IMG/VR virus record: IMGVR_UViG_3300038701_002518
Location: 1-38,220 of that record
DNA from: a virus
DNA: 38,220 nucleotides
Reading direction: 5' to 3' (one strand)
Part shown: in pieces, positions 30,654 through 38,220 of the stretch
Layout: the number at the start of each line of letters is the position of its first letter
Position numbering within the stretch: the first letter of the stretch is position 1
The notes under the pieces: generated by a model
The model's database searches: none
The model's input: the letters and a program-made list of their open reading frames with translations, nothing else
What the model was told of the DNA's origin: nothing
Program-made: the position numbers and the translations under genes

Positions 30654-31055
30654 TCAGGCAGTAGCGAAAGAATTACTTTTCTGAGAGTCATAGACAAGTT
30701 TCCCAAACGCCCTCATGATCTCCCCAACAGGCCTTTTACCCTTCAAAGCCTGCTTATGAAATCGCTTGTAAGCCTTTAGCTCTATGTTTGAGCCTTTCAT
30801 ACAAATGAGAAGTTCAGGTCTCAGTCGTACAGCATTCACAAAGCACATATCATTGTTAGTCCAAGTCTGTCTAAACCAAACCCAGAAGCAAGGCATCGCC
30901 ATAAACCTATCGGCCTCATCCGCGTTATCCAGTCCCAAAAGATCAATCAGATATTCAGCTGCTGTATCAAGTAGCACATCTACCAGCTCAAACTCATTCA
31001 CCTGTAGCTTATCAGCCACCAGAGCCCTGAGTTTATCATTCACTACATTACTCAT
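30654..31055 (-). CDS. Hypothetical early protein
   Basis: A 133-aa helical protein with several aromatic residues (PCFWVWFRQTWTNND) and a basic C-terminal helix (LKAYKRFHKQALKGKRP). Its ATG overlaps the upstream stop by 8 nt. Unrecognised. Confidence 0.5.
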   Translation of the reverse strand: MSNVVNDKLRALVADKLQVNEFELVDVLLDTAAEYLIDLLGLDNADEADRFMAMPCFWVWFRQTWTNNDMCFVNAVRLRPELLICMKGSNIELKAYKRFHKQALKGKRPVGEIMRAFGKLVYDSQKSNSFATA

Positions 31056-31566
31056 AACTCACCTCCTTAACTCCTCCGAGATGTCCGTCTGATCTTGGAA
31101 ATTCTGGTTGAGCAGTGCCAGTCTCCCCCTTGGGGGAGTGCCCAACGGGCGAGGGGGGTATGGCGGAGGGGGTTAAGTTCCTCACCCTCTCCATTTCAGC
31201 ATGTCTGATGGTAATAGCATTCACTTTACCCTTCGTAGGAATCCAGGCAGTACCATCATTATTAAGCCATTCCAAGCTCACTTCCTTCCCATACATACCC
31301 GCCAACTCAGAAGGAGTCGTAAGACCTTTTTTAGCAGGCATCGTATGCACAGGCTCAAAGAGGTTCGACTGATTCACAGCCGAATTATCCATATTTATCA
31401 TATTGATAAGCCCTAAAAGCTGTTTCTCAGCTTTCTTCATTTCCCTCAGGCTTATCTGTGGTAGGCTCTGATTTTTCCTGCCTCTGAAGTAGTCATACTG
31501 CATATCCAGCACCCTTTTCACTTCCACAGAAAAAGCATGTAGCTCAGTCCTTGCAGGATTACTCAT
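31048..31566 (-). CDS. Hypothetical early protein with element-derived tail
   Basis: A 172-aa protein from ATG 31566, an 8-nt overlap with the ATPase gene. A longer frame to 31638 has no support. Helical N-terminal part, then MYGKEVSLEWLNNDGTAWIPTKGKVNAITIRHAE, a small beta domain with Trp. The last 40 residues, beginning IPPSPVGHSPKGETGTAQ, come from a palindromic element and following sequence. Function unknown. Confidence 0.55.
   Translation of the reverse strand: MSNPARTELHAFSVEVKRVLDMQYDYFRGRKNQSLPQISLREMKKAEKQLLGLINMINMDNSAVNQSNLFEPVHTMPAKKGLTTPSELAGMYGKEVSLEWLNNDGTAWIPTKGKVNAITIRHAEMERVRNLTPSAIPPSPVGHSPKGETGTAQPEFPRSDGHLGGVKEVSYE
31121..31175 (+). repeat. Palindromic element, copy 10 (in frame)
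   Basis: GTCTCCCCCTTGGGGGAGTG, then CCCAACGGGCGAGGGGGGTA, with an extra GGCGGAGGGGGTTA end repeated. In frame within the preceding gene (PPSPVGHSPKGET). Confidence 0.8.
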
Positions 31567-32269
31567 GATCACCTCCTTCCTTGCCTTGCGCACTGGCTGT
31601 CTCCCCTTTGGGGGATTGCCCAACGGGCGAGGCTTCAAAAAGCGTCCCTTTCAAAGGGTCAACCTTCGGTATCTCCTTACTCATATCCCTCACCACAAAG
31701 TCACAGCCAGCACCAAACCTAGAAGCTCGGCACTTAGCCACAAAGTCCTCCAATCGTATTTTGATATCACACAAATGCATGATTGGCTTATTCTTCACCT
31801 TATCAGCGAGGTAGGCTACGAGTATGAAGTTCTTGTTTGGAAACTCCTCAAACAGTTCTTGCACCTGTTTAGCAGAAAGAGGAAAAAAGCTGATCGAGTC
31901 GATGATCACAAACCTGCCACTATTCTGCCTCCTAAGCTGTTCCTTAAGTTTCTCAAAGTTCTGGAGACCCCTATAGATAAATTTACCCCCTGGTATCTCT
32001 TCAAACTTGTTTCGAATTGCGCTGATCTGTATCCCTTTGTGCTTTTTCTGCTCGCAGTTATTCAGAAACACCTTCTTATTCAGAAATATGCAAATCACCT
32101 TAGCCAACATCATCAGGTATTCAGTTTTACCATGCCCTCCATCACCGTCCACATACATAGAAAAGTTCTGTGGCACATCTCCAAGGTGATCAAGCCACTC
32201 CTTAGGCAAGTCCTGATCTTTAAATGACCATGACATAATGGCACTCACGCCATATCCTTTTTCAGACAT
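31559..32269 (-). CDS. P-loop ATPase, RecA-like
   Basis: A 236-aa protein from ATG 32269 (MSEKGYGVSAIMSW). Walker A is GDGGHGKTEYLM near residues 43-54. Walker B is GRFVIIDSISF near 115-125, with a sensor-like NFILVAYL following. This is the core order of a small RecA/KaiC-type ATPase without extra domains. The C-terminal 30 residues are provided by a palindromic element (EASPVGQSPKGETASAQ). In this early position a role in DNA replication or recombination is inferred. The family name is not recognised. Confidence 0.65.
   Translation of the reverse strand: MSEKGYGVSAIMSWSFKDQDLPKEWLDHLGDVPQNFSMYVDGDGGHGKTEYLMMLAKVICIFLNKKVFLNNCEQKKHKGIQISAIRNKFEEIPGGKFIYRGLQNFEKLKEQLRRQNSGRFVIIDSISFFPLSAKQVQELFEEFPNKNFILVAYLADKVKNKPIMHLCDIKIRLEDFVAKCRASRFGAGCDFVVRDMSKEIPKVDPLKGTLFEASPVGQSPKGETASAQGKEGGDHE
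31599..31633 (+). repeat. Palindromic element, copy 11 (in frame)
   Basis: GTCTCCCCTTTGGGGGATTG, then CCCAACGGGCGAGGC. It forms the C-terminus of the P-loop ATPase in the same reading frame as copies 2, 3 and 10. Confidence 0.8.
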
Positions 32270-32651
32270 TGTTGACCCCCTTTCTATTGTGGTCAAAATG
32301 GGCCTTAACACCAGCATTAAACCTGTTTAGAAAGTCATGTCTGACTGTCTCATATTCTTCAACATTGTCTTTCCAGTCACTCAAGAGATAAACCATATAC
32401 TCCCGTGCCGCCTGTACTATTTCATCAAACTCAGTAGGTTCAACATCTGCCGTTCCATCAAACTCAGCCTTGTATGCAGCAGGCACTACATCATTTACAG
32501 AAACGTGATAGGTAGCTCCTGAATCAAACTCTACCATTAATCCATGTGAGTAAGATGACAATGAGAACTTCTGTCCTTCAATTTCACCGCCACCCATATC
32601 CACTCTCAATGGCTTAAACTTTGCTTCAAACTTGCGTAGTAAATCATCCAT
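32262..32651 (-). CDS. Hypothetical early protein
   Basis: A 129-aa, alpha/beta, acidic protein (LLRKFEAKFKPLRVD, then GLMVEFDSGATYHVSVND). Beta strands are followed by two helices. It overlaps both neighbours by 8 nt. Unrecognised. Confidence 0.5.
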   Translation of the reverse strand: MDDLLRKFEAKFKPLRVDMGGGEIEGQKFSLSSYSHGLMVEFDSGATYHVSVNDVVPAAYKAEFDGTADVEPTEFDEIVQAAREYMVYLLSDWKDNVEEYETVRHDFLNRFNAGVKAHFDHNRKGVNNV

Positions 32652-33120
32652 GTTTCACCCCCTCTCTTACTCTCAGTAAGTCCTGAAACACATATTCCTC
32701 ACCAGTCAATTCCCATGGATTGCGCGGAACGGCTATCATCATGCAAGTCGCACTCTGCACTTTCGCAACAGCACCGTCAGAAAATTTCCCACACATACAT
32801 TCACAAAAAGGAAACATAAAGCTCTCCTCTTTGCAATCATCTACTCCAAACAGAGCACCTTTCAGAGCCTCCATATTCCCATAAGTAGCCCACATCACCA
32901 AGTCCGTCCAGCAAGTCCATTGTAGTCTGTTAAGAGCCTTAGCAAAAACAAATCGCTGAGTAGTCCAATACACCTTTCTGGCATACACATCAATGTTATC
33001 ATAGTAATCCCAATGCCTCTTGTAGTCATTAGCTCCTACACTTTTGATATATGCCAAATCCATCCTGTACCCAATCATTAATGCACAAATACAGAATGCC
33101 GCAAAACCAATCAGTACCAT
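32644..33120 (-). CDS. Hypothetical protein with N-terminal membrane helix
   Basis: About 158 aa from ATG 33120 (or 33126). A hydrophobic start (VLIGFAAFCICALMIGY) suggests an anchor. Then a Trp/Tyr-rich helical region and a Cys cluster, FMFPFCECMCGKF, follow. Unusual for an early replication operon. Unrecognised. Confidence 0.5.
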   Translation of the reverse strand: MVLIGFAAFCICALMIGYRMDLAYIKSVGANDYKRHWDYYDNIDVYARKVYWTTQRFVFAKALNRLQWTCWTDLVMWATYGNMEALKGALFGVDDCKEESFMFPFCECMCGKFSDGAVAKVQSATCMMIAVPRNPWELTGEEYVFQDLLRVREGVKHG

Positions 33121-33425
33121 CACCATCCTGCGCCTCCTTCCTCATTGTCCAAAAAGTACTCCTCACAAATACCACTGAACATATCAAGCTCACTTTTATC
33201 ATTCTCCCCAAGGCACTGAGGGCATTGAGGCAGATCAACCGAATTCAAGCAGTTATCCATCGAGTGCTGTACTATACCATCCGCCTCTGTTTTGGTAAAA
33301 CCCACATAGTCGTTATGAATATCACATGAGGCCTCACACATACTTCTGTCTGGGAAAACCACCTTATTAGGCAAACTCTGTGGATTGACATACCCCTTGG
33401 CTATAATTTTCACTCCCTTAATCAT
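33120..33425 (-). CDS. Cys-rich hypothetical early protein
   Basis: A 101-aa protein with six Cys and several His: CEASCDIHN, NCLN and CPQCLG. The CPQC pair and upstream Cys/His could form a zinc site. ATGA overlap with the B gene. Family unknown. Confidence 0.5.
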   Translation of the reverse strand: MIKGVKIIAKGYVNPQSLPNKVVFPDRSMCEASCDIHNDYVGFTKTEADGIVQHSMDNCLNSVDLPQCPQCLGENDKSELDMFSGICEEYFLDNEEGGAGW

Positions 33426-34396
33426 AGCACCTGCTCTATTAGCTCCAGACTCAACTCATGTTCACCTTCCTCTATCTCTCTCAGCAACTTCTCAATGCTA
33501 CCAGAGAGCTCACCCACATTATCCACTTTGTGAGATATCAGTTTCACACAATCTTTTTGTTGTATCCCCATAGCCGCACACATATCCTTCACTTCCTGCT
33601 CATTCTGATCGAATAGTTCCACAAACCCAACTCCCTCTTTAATGCGCCTTTTCAATTGGAAGAATGGCGTTTTCTCCTTCGCAGCCTCCTTTTCAATATG
33701 CCTTTTCAAATCAGGCGTTCCCACAAGTATCACAGGGCAATGTCCTTTAACCGCGTCCATGATTGCTTTGAGACTCCCAAAAACAGCATCCTTTTTTTTA
33801 GCATTCTCACACTCATCCACGATCAGCGCAGGGCTCTTTTCATTCAGCAGTTTCTTCTCAATGGCTTTTCTCATCCTATAAGCACTACCAATAGCCTTCA
33901 CATTAAGTACTTCACATAGCTCATGCAGAAAGGCATTCTTAGTCATATCGCTATCCATATTGATGCGATAAGTCCCCTCAGGTCTCATTCTCAAAAAGTT
34001 GTCAATAGAGTAGCTTTTCCCACTTCCGGTATTACCCACAATGCAAACAGGCTTACCCGACACAAGCGCATCATCAAAGGCATTCATACAGGCATTGTAG
34101 TTGGTGAGGTCAAAGTGTCTCCAGTACACTCTCTCAATACTGAAATCAACTGCCTTTGCCAGTCTTTTGAAGTAAAGGTCTTTAACCGCTACAGTCGTAT
34201 TTCCAGCTTTCATGGCATCCCAGTTGCCATTCATCATGGCGCTCATGTATGCTTTAGAGATGTCCGCTAAATCCGCTAGTTTTGAATCACTGAGTCCATC
34301 CGGCTCAGTTACAGTTGCAAAGCGCATCTTGTACGCCCGTGCAGCTCTAATGATGGCCTCTTTTTGGCCCTCATCAAGTTTGGTTTCTGTGATCAT
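33422..34396 (-). CDS. Transposition target activator ATPase (MuB-like)
   Basis: A 324-aa protein. An N-terminal HTH (LADLADISKAYMSAMMNGNW) is followed by an AAA-type ATPase with Walker A GNTGSGKS (about 121-128), Walker B ALIVDECEN (about 200), and sensor-1-like PVILVGTPD. A helical lid follows, as in MuB. Such proteins bind target DNA as filaments, recruit the transposase and give target immunity. It lies downstream of the transposase, separated by 82 nt with a strong hairpin. Confidence 0.85.
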   Translation of the reverse strand: MITETKLDEGQKEAIIRAARAYKMRFATVTEPDGLSDSKLADLADISKAYMSAMMNGNWDAMKAGNTTVAVKDLYFKRLAKAVDFSIERVYWRHFDLTNYNACMNAFDDALVSGKPVCIVGNTGSGKSYSIDNFLRMRPEGTYRINMDSDMTKNAFLHELCEVLNVKAIGSAYRMRKAIEKKLLNEKSPALIVDECENAKKKDAVFGSLKAIMDAVKGHCPVILVGTPDLKRHIEKEAAKEKTPFFQLKRRIKEGVGFVELFDQNEQEVKDMCAAMGIQQKDCVKLISHKVDNVGELSGSIEKLLREIEEGEHELSLELIEQVL

Positions 34397-34435
34397 TTTA
34401 TAATTGTTTAGTGTACTATGTCCAGGAGCCTTTTA

Positions 34436-34461
34436 GTAGTCGGGGCGGCATCCCCGACTAC
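34436..34461. repeat. Perfect 10-bp hairpin between transposase and B genes
   Basis: GTAGTCGGGG - CGGCAT - CCCCGACTAC. No T-run follows on the minus strand. Possibly a short palindromic repeat or an mRNA processing/attenuation hairpin reducing or stabilising B expression. Confidence 0.6.
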
Positions 34462-34478
34462 CTTATTCACTCCATTTA

Positions 34479-36812
34479 TTATGTTCTCTTTTTCCTTTCA
34501 GCTCTTTTGGCTACAAACTCACGTCTCTTTTCCTCAGCACTCTTCTTTTCCGCTCTCGTTGTCACGGTCGCAGCTTTCATTCCTCGGCCTGTCACTATTC
34601 TATCAGTGTAGTACCTGCTAGAACTCACCGCCTCAGGTCTCGCAAGAGCATCAGCATACAGCTCCTCCATTTTGGGTATAAACTCCTCTTGCTGAGTAGC
34701 CCTGGCTCCTTCAACCATTTCCTTAGCAATCTTTATAGGCAAGCCTCCAATTTCAATCCCATACAGGCTAGCCTCTACCTCCAGTTCTTTCCTTTGCAGA
34801 TAATCAGTCTTATTAGCCCGTCTGTGTGTTTGCTTCATGCGTATGGCCATATCATACTCACCCTGACTAGCCTTGTCTCCGTAAGCCCTCTTCAATGCAG
34901 GAATAGTAGTGAGGTAAGTATCACCATCGAGTACTTTCGGTTGAGAAGGATCAGCCATCGCATACACATCCACAGTGCTCATATCACTCTCATCGTAGAA
35001 AATCCTCACGGTACGGCTCTTGCCAATAGCAGGTAGATATTGCTCATATCCATGAAAATCAAACTCATACGTTTTACTGTTGATCTTCACCTTTAGCACC
35101 TCATTCTTGATCTGCTTTTTAGTCCATCTGTTGAACAGCATCGGCATAGAAGTTGGATCAATCACCTGGGCCTCTGGATGTATATTACCTATCATCTTAT
35201 CCCAGCGACATCCGCCCTCAAGCTTCTTCAATTCTTTGAAGTTGTACACATTCACCAGCTTGATAATCTGATCAACCGCCTCTTCAAAGCTTCCAATCGC
35301 CTCACCTCTATAATCTTTATTCTGAACCCTGTTTTTATCCTTCTGGCTCGTAATATTCGATCCCTTCCAGCCTTCCACATGTTGTGTCAGTCGGTTCAGT
35401 TCCTGCACCATCCTCTCCATAAATCGACCTTTTGAATTGCTTGCTTTGGCCTTCGGATCATTAGGAGCAGGCATGGTTATGTCCTTACAGCAGTATTCGA
35501 ATACTCGCTGAGTATCATCCATCTTGTTGCCACTAAATCGATCACTCTCAATTTCTATGTAGCTTTTACCGATAGTGTTCAGGTGATTCTTGTACATGTT
35601 GCGTACCATCTCACCACTCTCTACAATACCAATATCCAGTCCGGTAATAGCCTCACTGTAGTAATCCCAGACAGCCACTACATTCAACATCACCTGTCCG
35701 GTCTTTTCATTACCGAGTTTGTCTGTAATCACTGTCTTCGTATAAAAATCTATTGAGAGACCGTCATAACCACCTTTAGAAAGGGCAGCTTTGGGCGCAA
35801 GCCCGTGAGTATGAGGTAGCACTTTGTCAATCTCCGCAAATCCATGTCGCTCCCAGGTTATGAATTCAGCCACTTCCGGCTCACTCAAAAAGTATTTTAC
35901 TGTACTAAGGCCACAAGGCCTCACGCCATCTTTCTTACACCTGAGAGCGTACATCATGTGTATCACCTCATGATCAAATATGTTCCCTTTGCCAGGGTTC
36001 ATAGCAATGTTAGTGAGTATGGCCGCGTGATACTCTTTCACATCTATTCGTCCCCCCTCAAGAATTCCCGCTGACTCTGGGTTGGTTATCTTTCCGATCA
36101 CACGCCTGTTCTGATTATTGAAGTTAGAGGGGATCAAGCTGGCCAATGCGGCATCATAAGCCAGTTGATCCTGTCTAAATTTTGGCTCATTCGAATTAGC
36201 TTCGATCACTGTTTGAACAGCCTTCGACCAATCCAATTCTCTTTGCTGTAAAGTGGCATAGTTGCTCACTTTAAAGCCGTACCAAAATTTATACTTGTGG
36301 GTATGGGGGTTATGAATCTTTCCGAGGTAGTAATTCAATACGGCCTCACGTAGTTCTTTCTTAGTTTCAAAACCTATTTTGCGAGTAGCAGTCTTCGTTT
36401 TGTATTCATTCAAAAATCGAAGTATTGCAGCCGCGCGGCTCAGGTCATAAGCCTTGTTCTTTTTCAGTCCCTGCTTTTCAAACCATAAAAGGTCAACAGA
36501 GTAATAGTATTTCTCCTCAATGAAGTAGCCGACTTCATTCTGTAAATCAACAGAGTCAAGCGCATCCTTCTCAGCTTGCATAGCCTTCGATTGATTCACA
36601 AGTTCTTTCTTATGAGGTAGTTTTGATTTGGTTTGGTCTGGTAGGCTATTGTAGCTAATCACTGTCAACCCCTCTAAGCGTTCGCTTCTCCAGGTCACAC
36701 GATTCATCTTTCGGCTCTGGCTACACTTCTTGTCAATGTATCCGGTAGAGGTAGAGGCCATCATGGCTAGGTCATCTCTAAAGAGTAATATATCGTTACC
36801 TCTCAGAATCAT
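34479..36812 (-). CDS. DDE transposase (MuA-like)
   Basis: A 777-aa integrase/replicative transposase. The RNase-H-fold acids can be placed: Asp355 in LSIDFYTK, Asp424 in IESDRF, Glu466 in GRFMERMVQEL. The N-terminal 250 residues are DNA-binding (RDDLAMMAS, repeated Lys/Arg helices). After the catalytic domain comes a beta-barrel segment (EVLKVKINSKTYEFDFHGYEQYL). The basic helical tail TTRAEKKSAEEKRREFVAKR is comparable to the MuB-contacting end of MuA. The size is in the range for MuA (663 aa) plus extra N-terminal sequence. The ATG overlaps the Ner-like stop by one base. Confidence 0.9.
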   Translation of the reverse strand: MILRGNDILLFRDDLAMMASTSTGYIDKKCSQSRKMNRVTWRSERLEGLTVISYNSLPDQTKSKLPHKKELVNQSKAMQAEKDALDSVDLQNEVGYFIEEKYYYSVDLLWFEKQGLKKNKAYDLSRAAAILRFLNEYKTKTATRKIGFETKKELREAVLNYYLGKIHNPHTHKYKFWYGFKVSNYATLQQRELDWSKAVQTVIEANSNEPKFRQDQLAYDAALASLIPSNFNNQNRRVIGKITNPESAGILEGGRIDVKEYHAAILTNIAMNPGKGNIFDHEVIHMMYALRCKKDGVRPCGLSTVKYFLSEPEVAEFITWERHGFAEIDKVLPHTHGLAPKAALSKGGYDGLSIDFYTKTVITDKLGNEKTGQVMLNVVAVWDYYSEAITGLDIGIVESGEMVRNMYKNHLNTIGKSYIEIESDRFSGNKMDDTQRVFEYCCKDITMPAPNDPKAKASNSKGRFMERMVQELNRLTQHVEGWKGSNITSQKDKNRVQNKDYRGEAIGSFEEAVDQIIKLVNVYNFKELKKLEGGCRWDKMIGNIHPEAQVIDPTSMPMLFNRWTKKQIKNEVLKVKINSKTYEFDFHGYEQYLPAIGKSRTVRIFYDESDMSTVDVYAMADPSQPKVLDGDTYLTTIPALKRAYGDKASQGEYDMAIRMKQTHRRANKTDYLQRKELEVEASLYGIEIGGLPIKIAKEMVEGARATQQEEFIPKMEELYADALARPEAVSSSRYYTDRIVTGRGMKAATVTTRAEKKSAEEKRREFVAKRAERKKRT

Positions 36813-37054
36813 TAAGAGCCCTGTTGAATTAACACCATTTCCTCTCTCAGTTCAGTAGCCTTTTGAGAGGCAAGTAGCTTAATGTCCTCCAAGTGTGTAA
36901 AGTGAATATTGAAAGCTAGCTGTACATTGGAAGTATCAGTTCTTTTTCCTGCGACTATCTTCCGTACCAGCTCCTTGCTTTTACCCACTGCGTGAGCTAC
37001 TGTGTCGTAGTCTTCGGAGGTTGCGAGGTTTTTTATTTCGGCTAAAGATTTCAT
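36812..37054 (-). CDS. Ner/Cro-like early regulator
   Basis: An 80-aa protein from ATG 37054; the frame upstream to 37141 runs through the operators and is not coding. MKSLAEIKNLATSEDYDTVAHAVGKSKELVRKIVAGKRTD is a helix-turn-helix. A short C-terminal helical domain follows. First gene of the leftward early operon, directly facing the repressor. It probably represses both early and repressor promoters, as Ner does. Confidence 0.7.
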   Translation of the reverse strand: MKSLAEIKNLATSEDYDTVAHAVGKSKELVRKIVAGKRTDTSNVQLAFNIHFTHLEDIKLLASQKATELREEMVLIQQGS

Positions 37055-37056
37055 AT

Positions 37057-37120
37057 TTGTACCGTATCTATGGTACAAGTATAGCCAAGATTCTTGAACA
37101 TATCCAAGATTCTTGAACAT
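37057..37120. promoter_or_regulatory. Immunity operators and divergent early promoters
   Basis: Two perfect 17-bp direct repeats, CCAAGATTCTTGAACAT, at 37085-37101 and 37104-37120 are spaced by 19 nt (about two helix turns). Each has the dyad CAAGA-T-TCTTG. An inverted repeat TTGTACC / GGTACAA (37057-37078) follows. For the leftward promoter, TATACTTG (37083-37076) fits the Bacteroidota -7 box TAnnTTTG with one change. TTG within the direct repeats gives the -33. Repressor binding would hide this promoter. Confidence 0.8.
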
Positions 37121-37134
37121 TTTTGAAAATACAC

Positions 37135-38016
37135 ATGTCAAGTTTCGGTAACAACCTCAAGCAAATACGAGAATCTCGTGGTCTTAGTCAGCAATCCTTT
37201 GCTGATGAGGTTAATGCTATTATGGGGCTTGATCTCAAAAGAACGGCCATTTCCAACTACGAGAAAGGTACCAGCAGGCCAGACCTTGACAAATTAACGG
37301 CCTTTGCCAAGATACTTGACGTATCAGCAGATGCGCTGTTAGGTTTAGTACCGATAGAAGGGGGTAAGGTAAAGGGTAAGGTCAGGGGTAAGGTCAGGGG
37401 TAAGGTAGAAACAGATTACCAATTCAAAAACAATACAAAAAACCTTACCCTTCAAGAACCGCCCAACCCATACAAAACTATTCAACCTGTAGTAGTCACA
37501 GTCGATAGCTCCTTTAACCAAAATATTACGTTTGTCCCCATCAGAGCACACGCAGGCTATTTAAATGCCTTTCACGATTCAGAATACATCAAGGAACTAC
37601 CTGTTTTCGCTATACCTGGATTTCAAAACGCAACCTTTAGAGCCTTTGAAATCGCTGGATACAGCATGTTACCATATCAGGGAGCAGGTTTGTACCCATC
37701 TGACATCGTAGTGGCTCAGTACCTTGAAAGCCCCTTTGAAATGCGTGACGGGCGTGTTTACGTGATTGTCAGCCGTGATCAAGGCATTATTATCAAGCGT
37801 TGTCTAAACCGAATCAGCGAAAACAACAAGGTAATCGCACAGTCAGACAACACTAATGGAGAGTATCCTGCAATAGTTCTCGATTTGGAAGAAATACAAG
37901 AGGTATGGGAGTTCAAAGCTAAGATCAGTCGCCAAATACCACGCCCAGGCAACATTTTCAGCCGATTAGATGACATTGAGGCTAAGCTAGCCTTAATCAA
38001 CGATGTCAAAGGTTAA
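37135..38016 (+). CDS. Phage repressor, HTH plus S24 (LexA-like) peptidase
   Basis: A 293-aa protein from ATG 37135. Residues 1-60 are an XRE-type HTH (NNLKQIRESRGLSQQSFADEV...). The linker carries a 12-nt repeat giving GKVRGKVR. The peptidase part has an Ala140-Gly141 bond in RAHAGYL as the self-cleavage site, Ser177 in GYSMLP and Lys221 in IIIKRC. It therefore should be cleaved with RecA after DNA damage, unlike Mu c. Divergent to the early operon, with operators between. Confidence 0.9.
   Translation: MSSFGNNLKQIRESRGLSQQSFADEVNAIMGLDLKRTAISNYEKGTSRPDLDKLTAFAKILDVSADALLGLVPIEGGKVKGKVRGKVRGKVETDYQFKNNTKNLTLQEPPNPYKTIQPVVVTVDSSFNQNITFVPIRAHAGYLNAFHDSEYIKELPVFAIPGFQNATFRAFEIAGYSMLPYQGAGLYPSDIVVAQYLESPFEMRDGRVYVIVSRDQGIIIKRCLNRISENNKVIAQSDNTNGEYPAIVLDLEEIQEVWEFKAKISRQIPRPGNIFSRLDDIEAKLALINDVKG
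37363..37407 (+). repeat. 12-nt coding tandem repeat in repressor linker
   Basis: Units of GGTAAGGTcAgG repeat about 3.7 times and encode (GKVR)n. Being a multiple of three, changes in number alter linker length but not frame. Confidence 0.75.
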
Positions 38017-38220
38017 GGGAAAATTAAAGTCTCATAAGCTCCCGAGGTTTATTTCGATCAAAAAATTAAAGTGAAATTCAATATTATTAAGCTTTTGAAA
38101 ATCTCAAAACTTACCCCATTTACATTAAAAACTATGTCTCCGCTCATTTTGGGGCACTTTACCTAAAAAATCATCAATTAAAAAAATCCGCCCCCCGTAT
38201 TGTCGTTCTCAGTAAGGCGT
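38017..38220. other. AT-rich end region with repeated motif
   Basis: No gene is seen. AAAATTAAAGT occurs at 38020-38030 and 38062-38072. A similar AAAATTAAACT is at 6-16, the other extremity. These could be transposase-binding end repeats. The exact phage terminus (…CA) and target duplication cannot be fixed. Confidence 0.4.

Noticed and set aside
37054-37141. N-terminal extension of the Ner-like protein
   Set aside because: It would read through both operators and the early promoter; the ATG at 37054 is the first after the promoter.

Overview
The window is an almost complete Mu-like transposable (pro)phage of about 38 kb from a member of the Bacteroidota. Evidence for the phage type is the DDE transposase next to a MuB-type ATPase, a Gam homologue, a divergent S24-type repressor, and DUF935 portal, MuF, gpG and sheathed-tail genes. 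The host assignment is an inference. It rests on genes that start without clear Shine-Dalgarno sequences, a -7/-33 type promoter, DUF4494 and DUF6046-like families, and a dense palindromic repeat of a kind common in Bacteroidota genomes. No host genes are visible at either edge.

The genome reads from right to left. At 37135-38016 the repressor points right. A compact operator (37055-37134) separates it from the leftward early genes: a Ner-like regulator, transposase A, target activator B, then small early proteins including a P-loop ATPase, Gam, DUF4494 and a dATP/dGTP-diphosphohydrolase-N-like protein (36812 down to 25811). Between the early genes, 28821-29198 holds an odd tRNA-Leu-like sequence flanked by two palindromic elements. 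The centre (16991-25697) is a rightward block: terminase subunits, a gp36-like protein, the portal, a MuF protein with a nuclease-like C-terminus, gpG, and a few accessory genes. It ends at a bidirectional terminator. From 16808 leftwards run the protease/scaffold, capsid, lysis and tail genes: sheath, tube, chaperone, tape measure, hub, spike, baseplate and fibre. A DNA adenine methylase lies at the far end, where Mu carries mom.

Two recoding sites are visible. The tail-chaperone gene ends in A AAA AAG, followed by a 14-bp stem, and leads into a -1 frame ORF that stops at the tape-measure start. This is the classic G/GT arrangement. More unusually, the portal gene ends in G GGA AAG TAG, followed after 6 nt by a perfect 6-bp hairpin. 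The MuF frame is open from that point but has no ATG, GTG or TTG for about 310 nt. A portal-MuF-toxin fusion of about 868 aa made by -1 frameshifting is therefore the most interesting hypothesis here.

A second theme is a small palindromic element present in about eleven copies, always in the same orientation. Several copies sit in frame inside phage genes and add a Pro/Ser/Gly-rich peptide, resembling in principle the protein-coding palindromic elements of Rickettsia.
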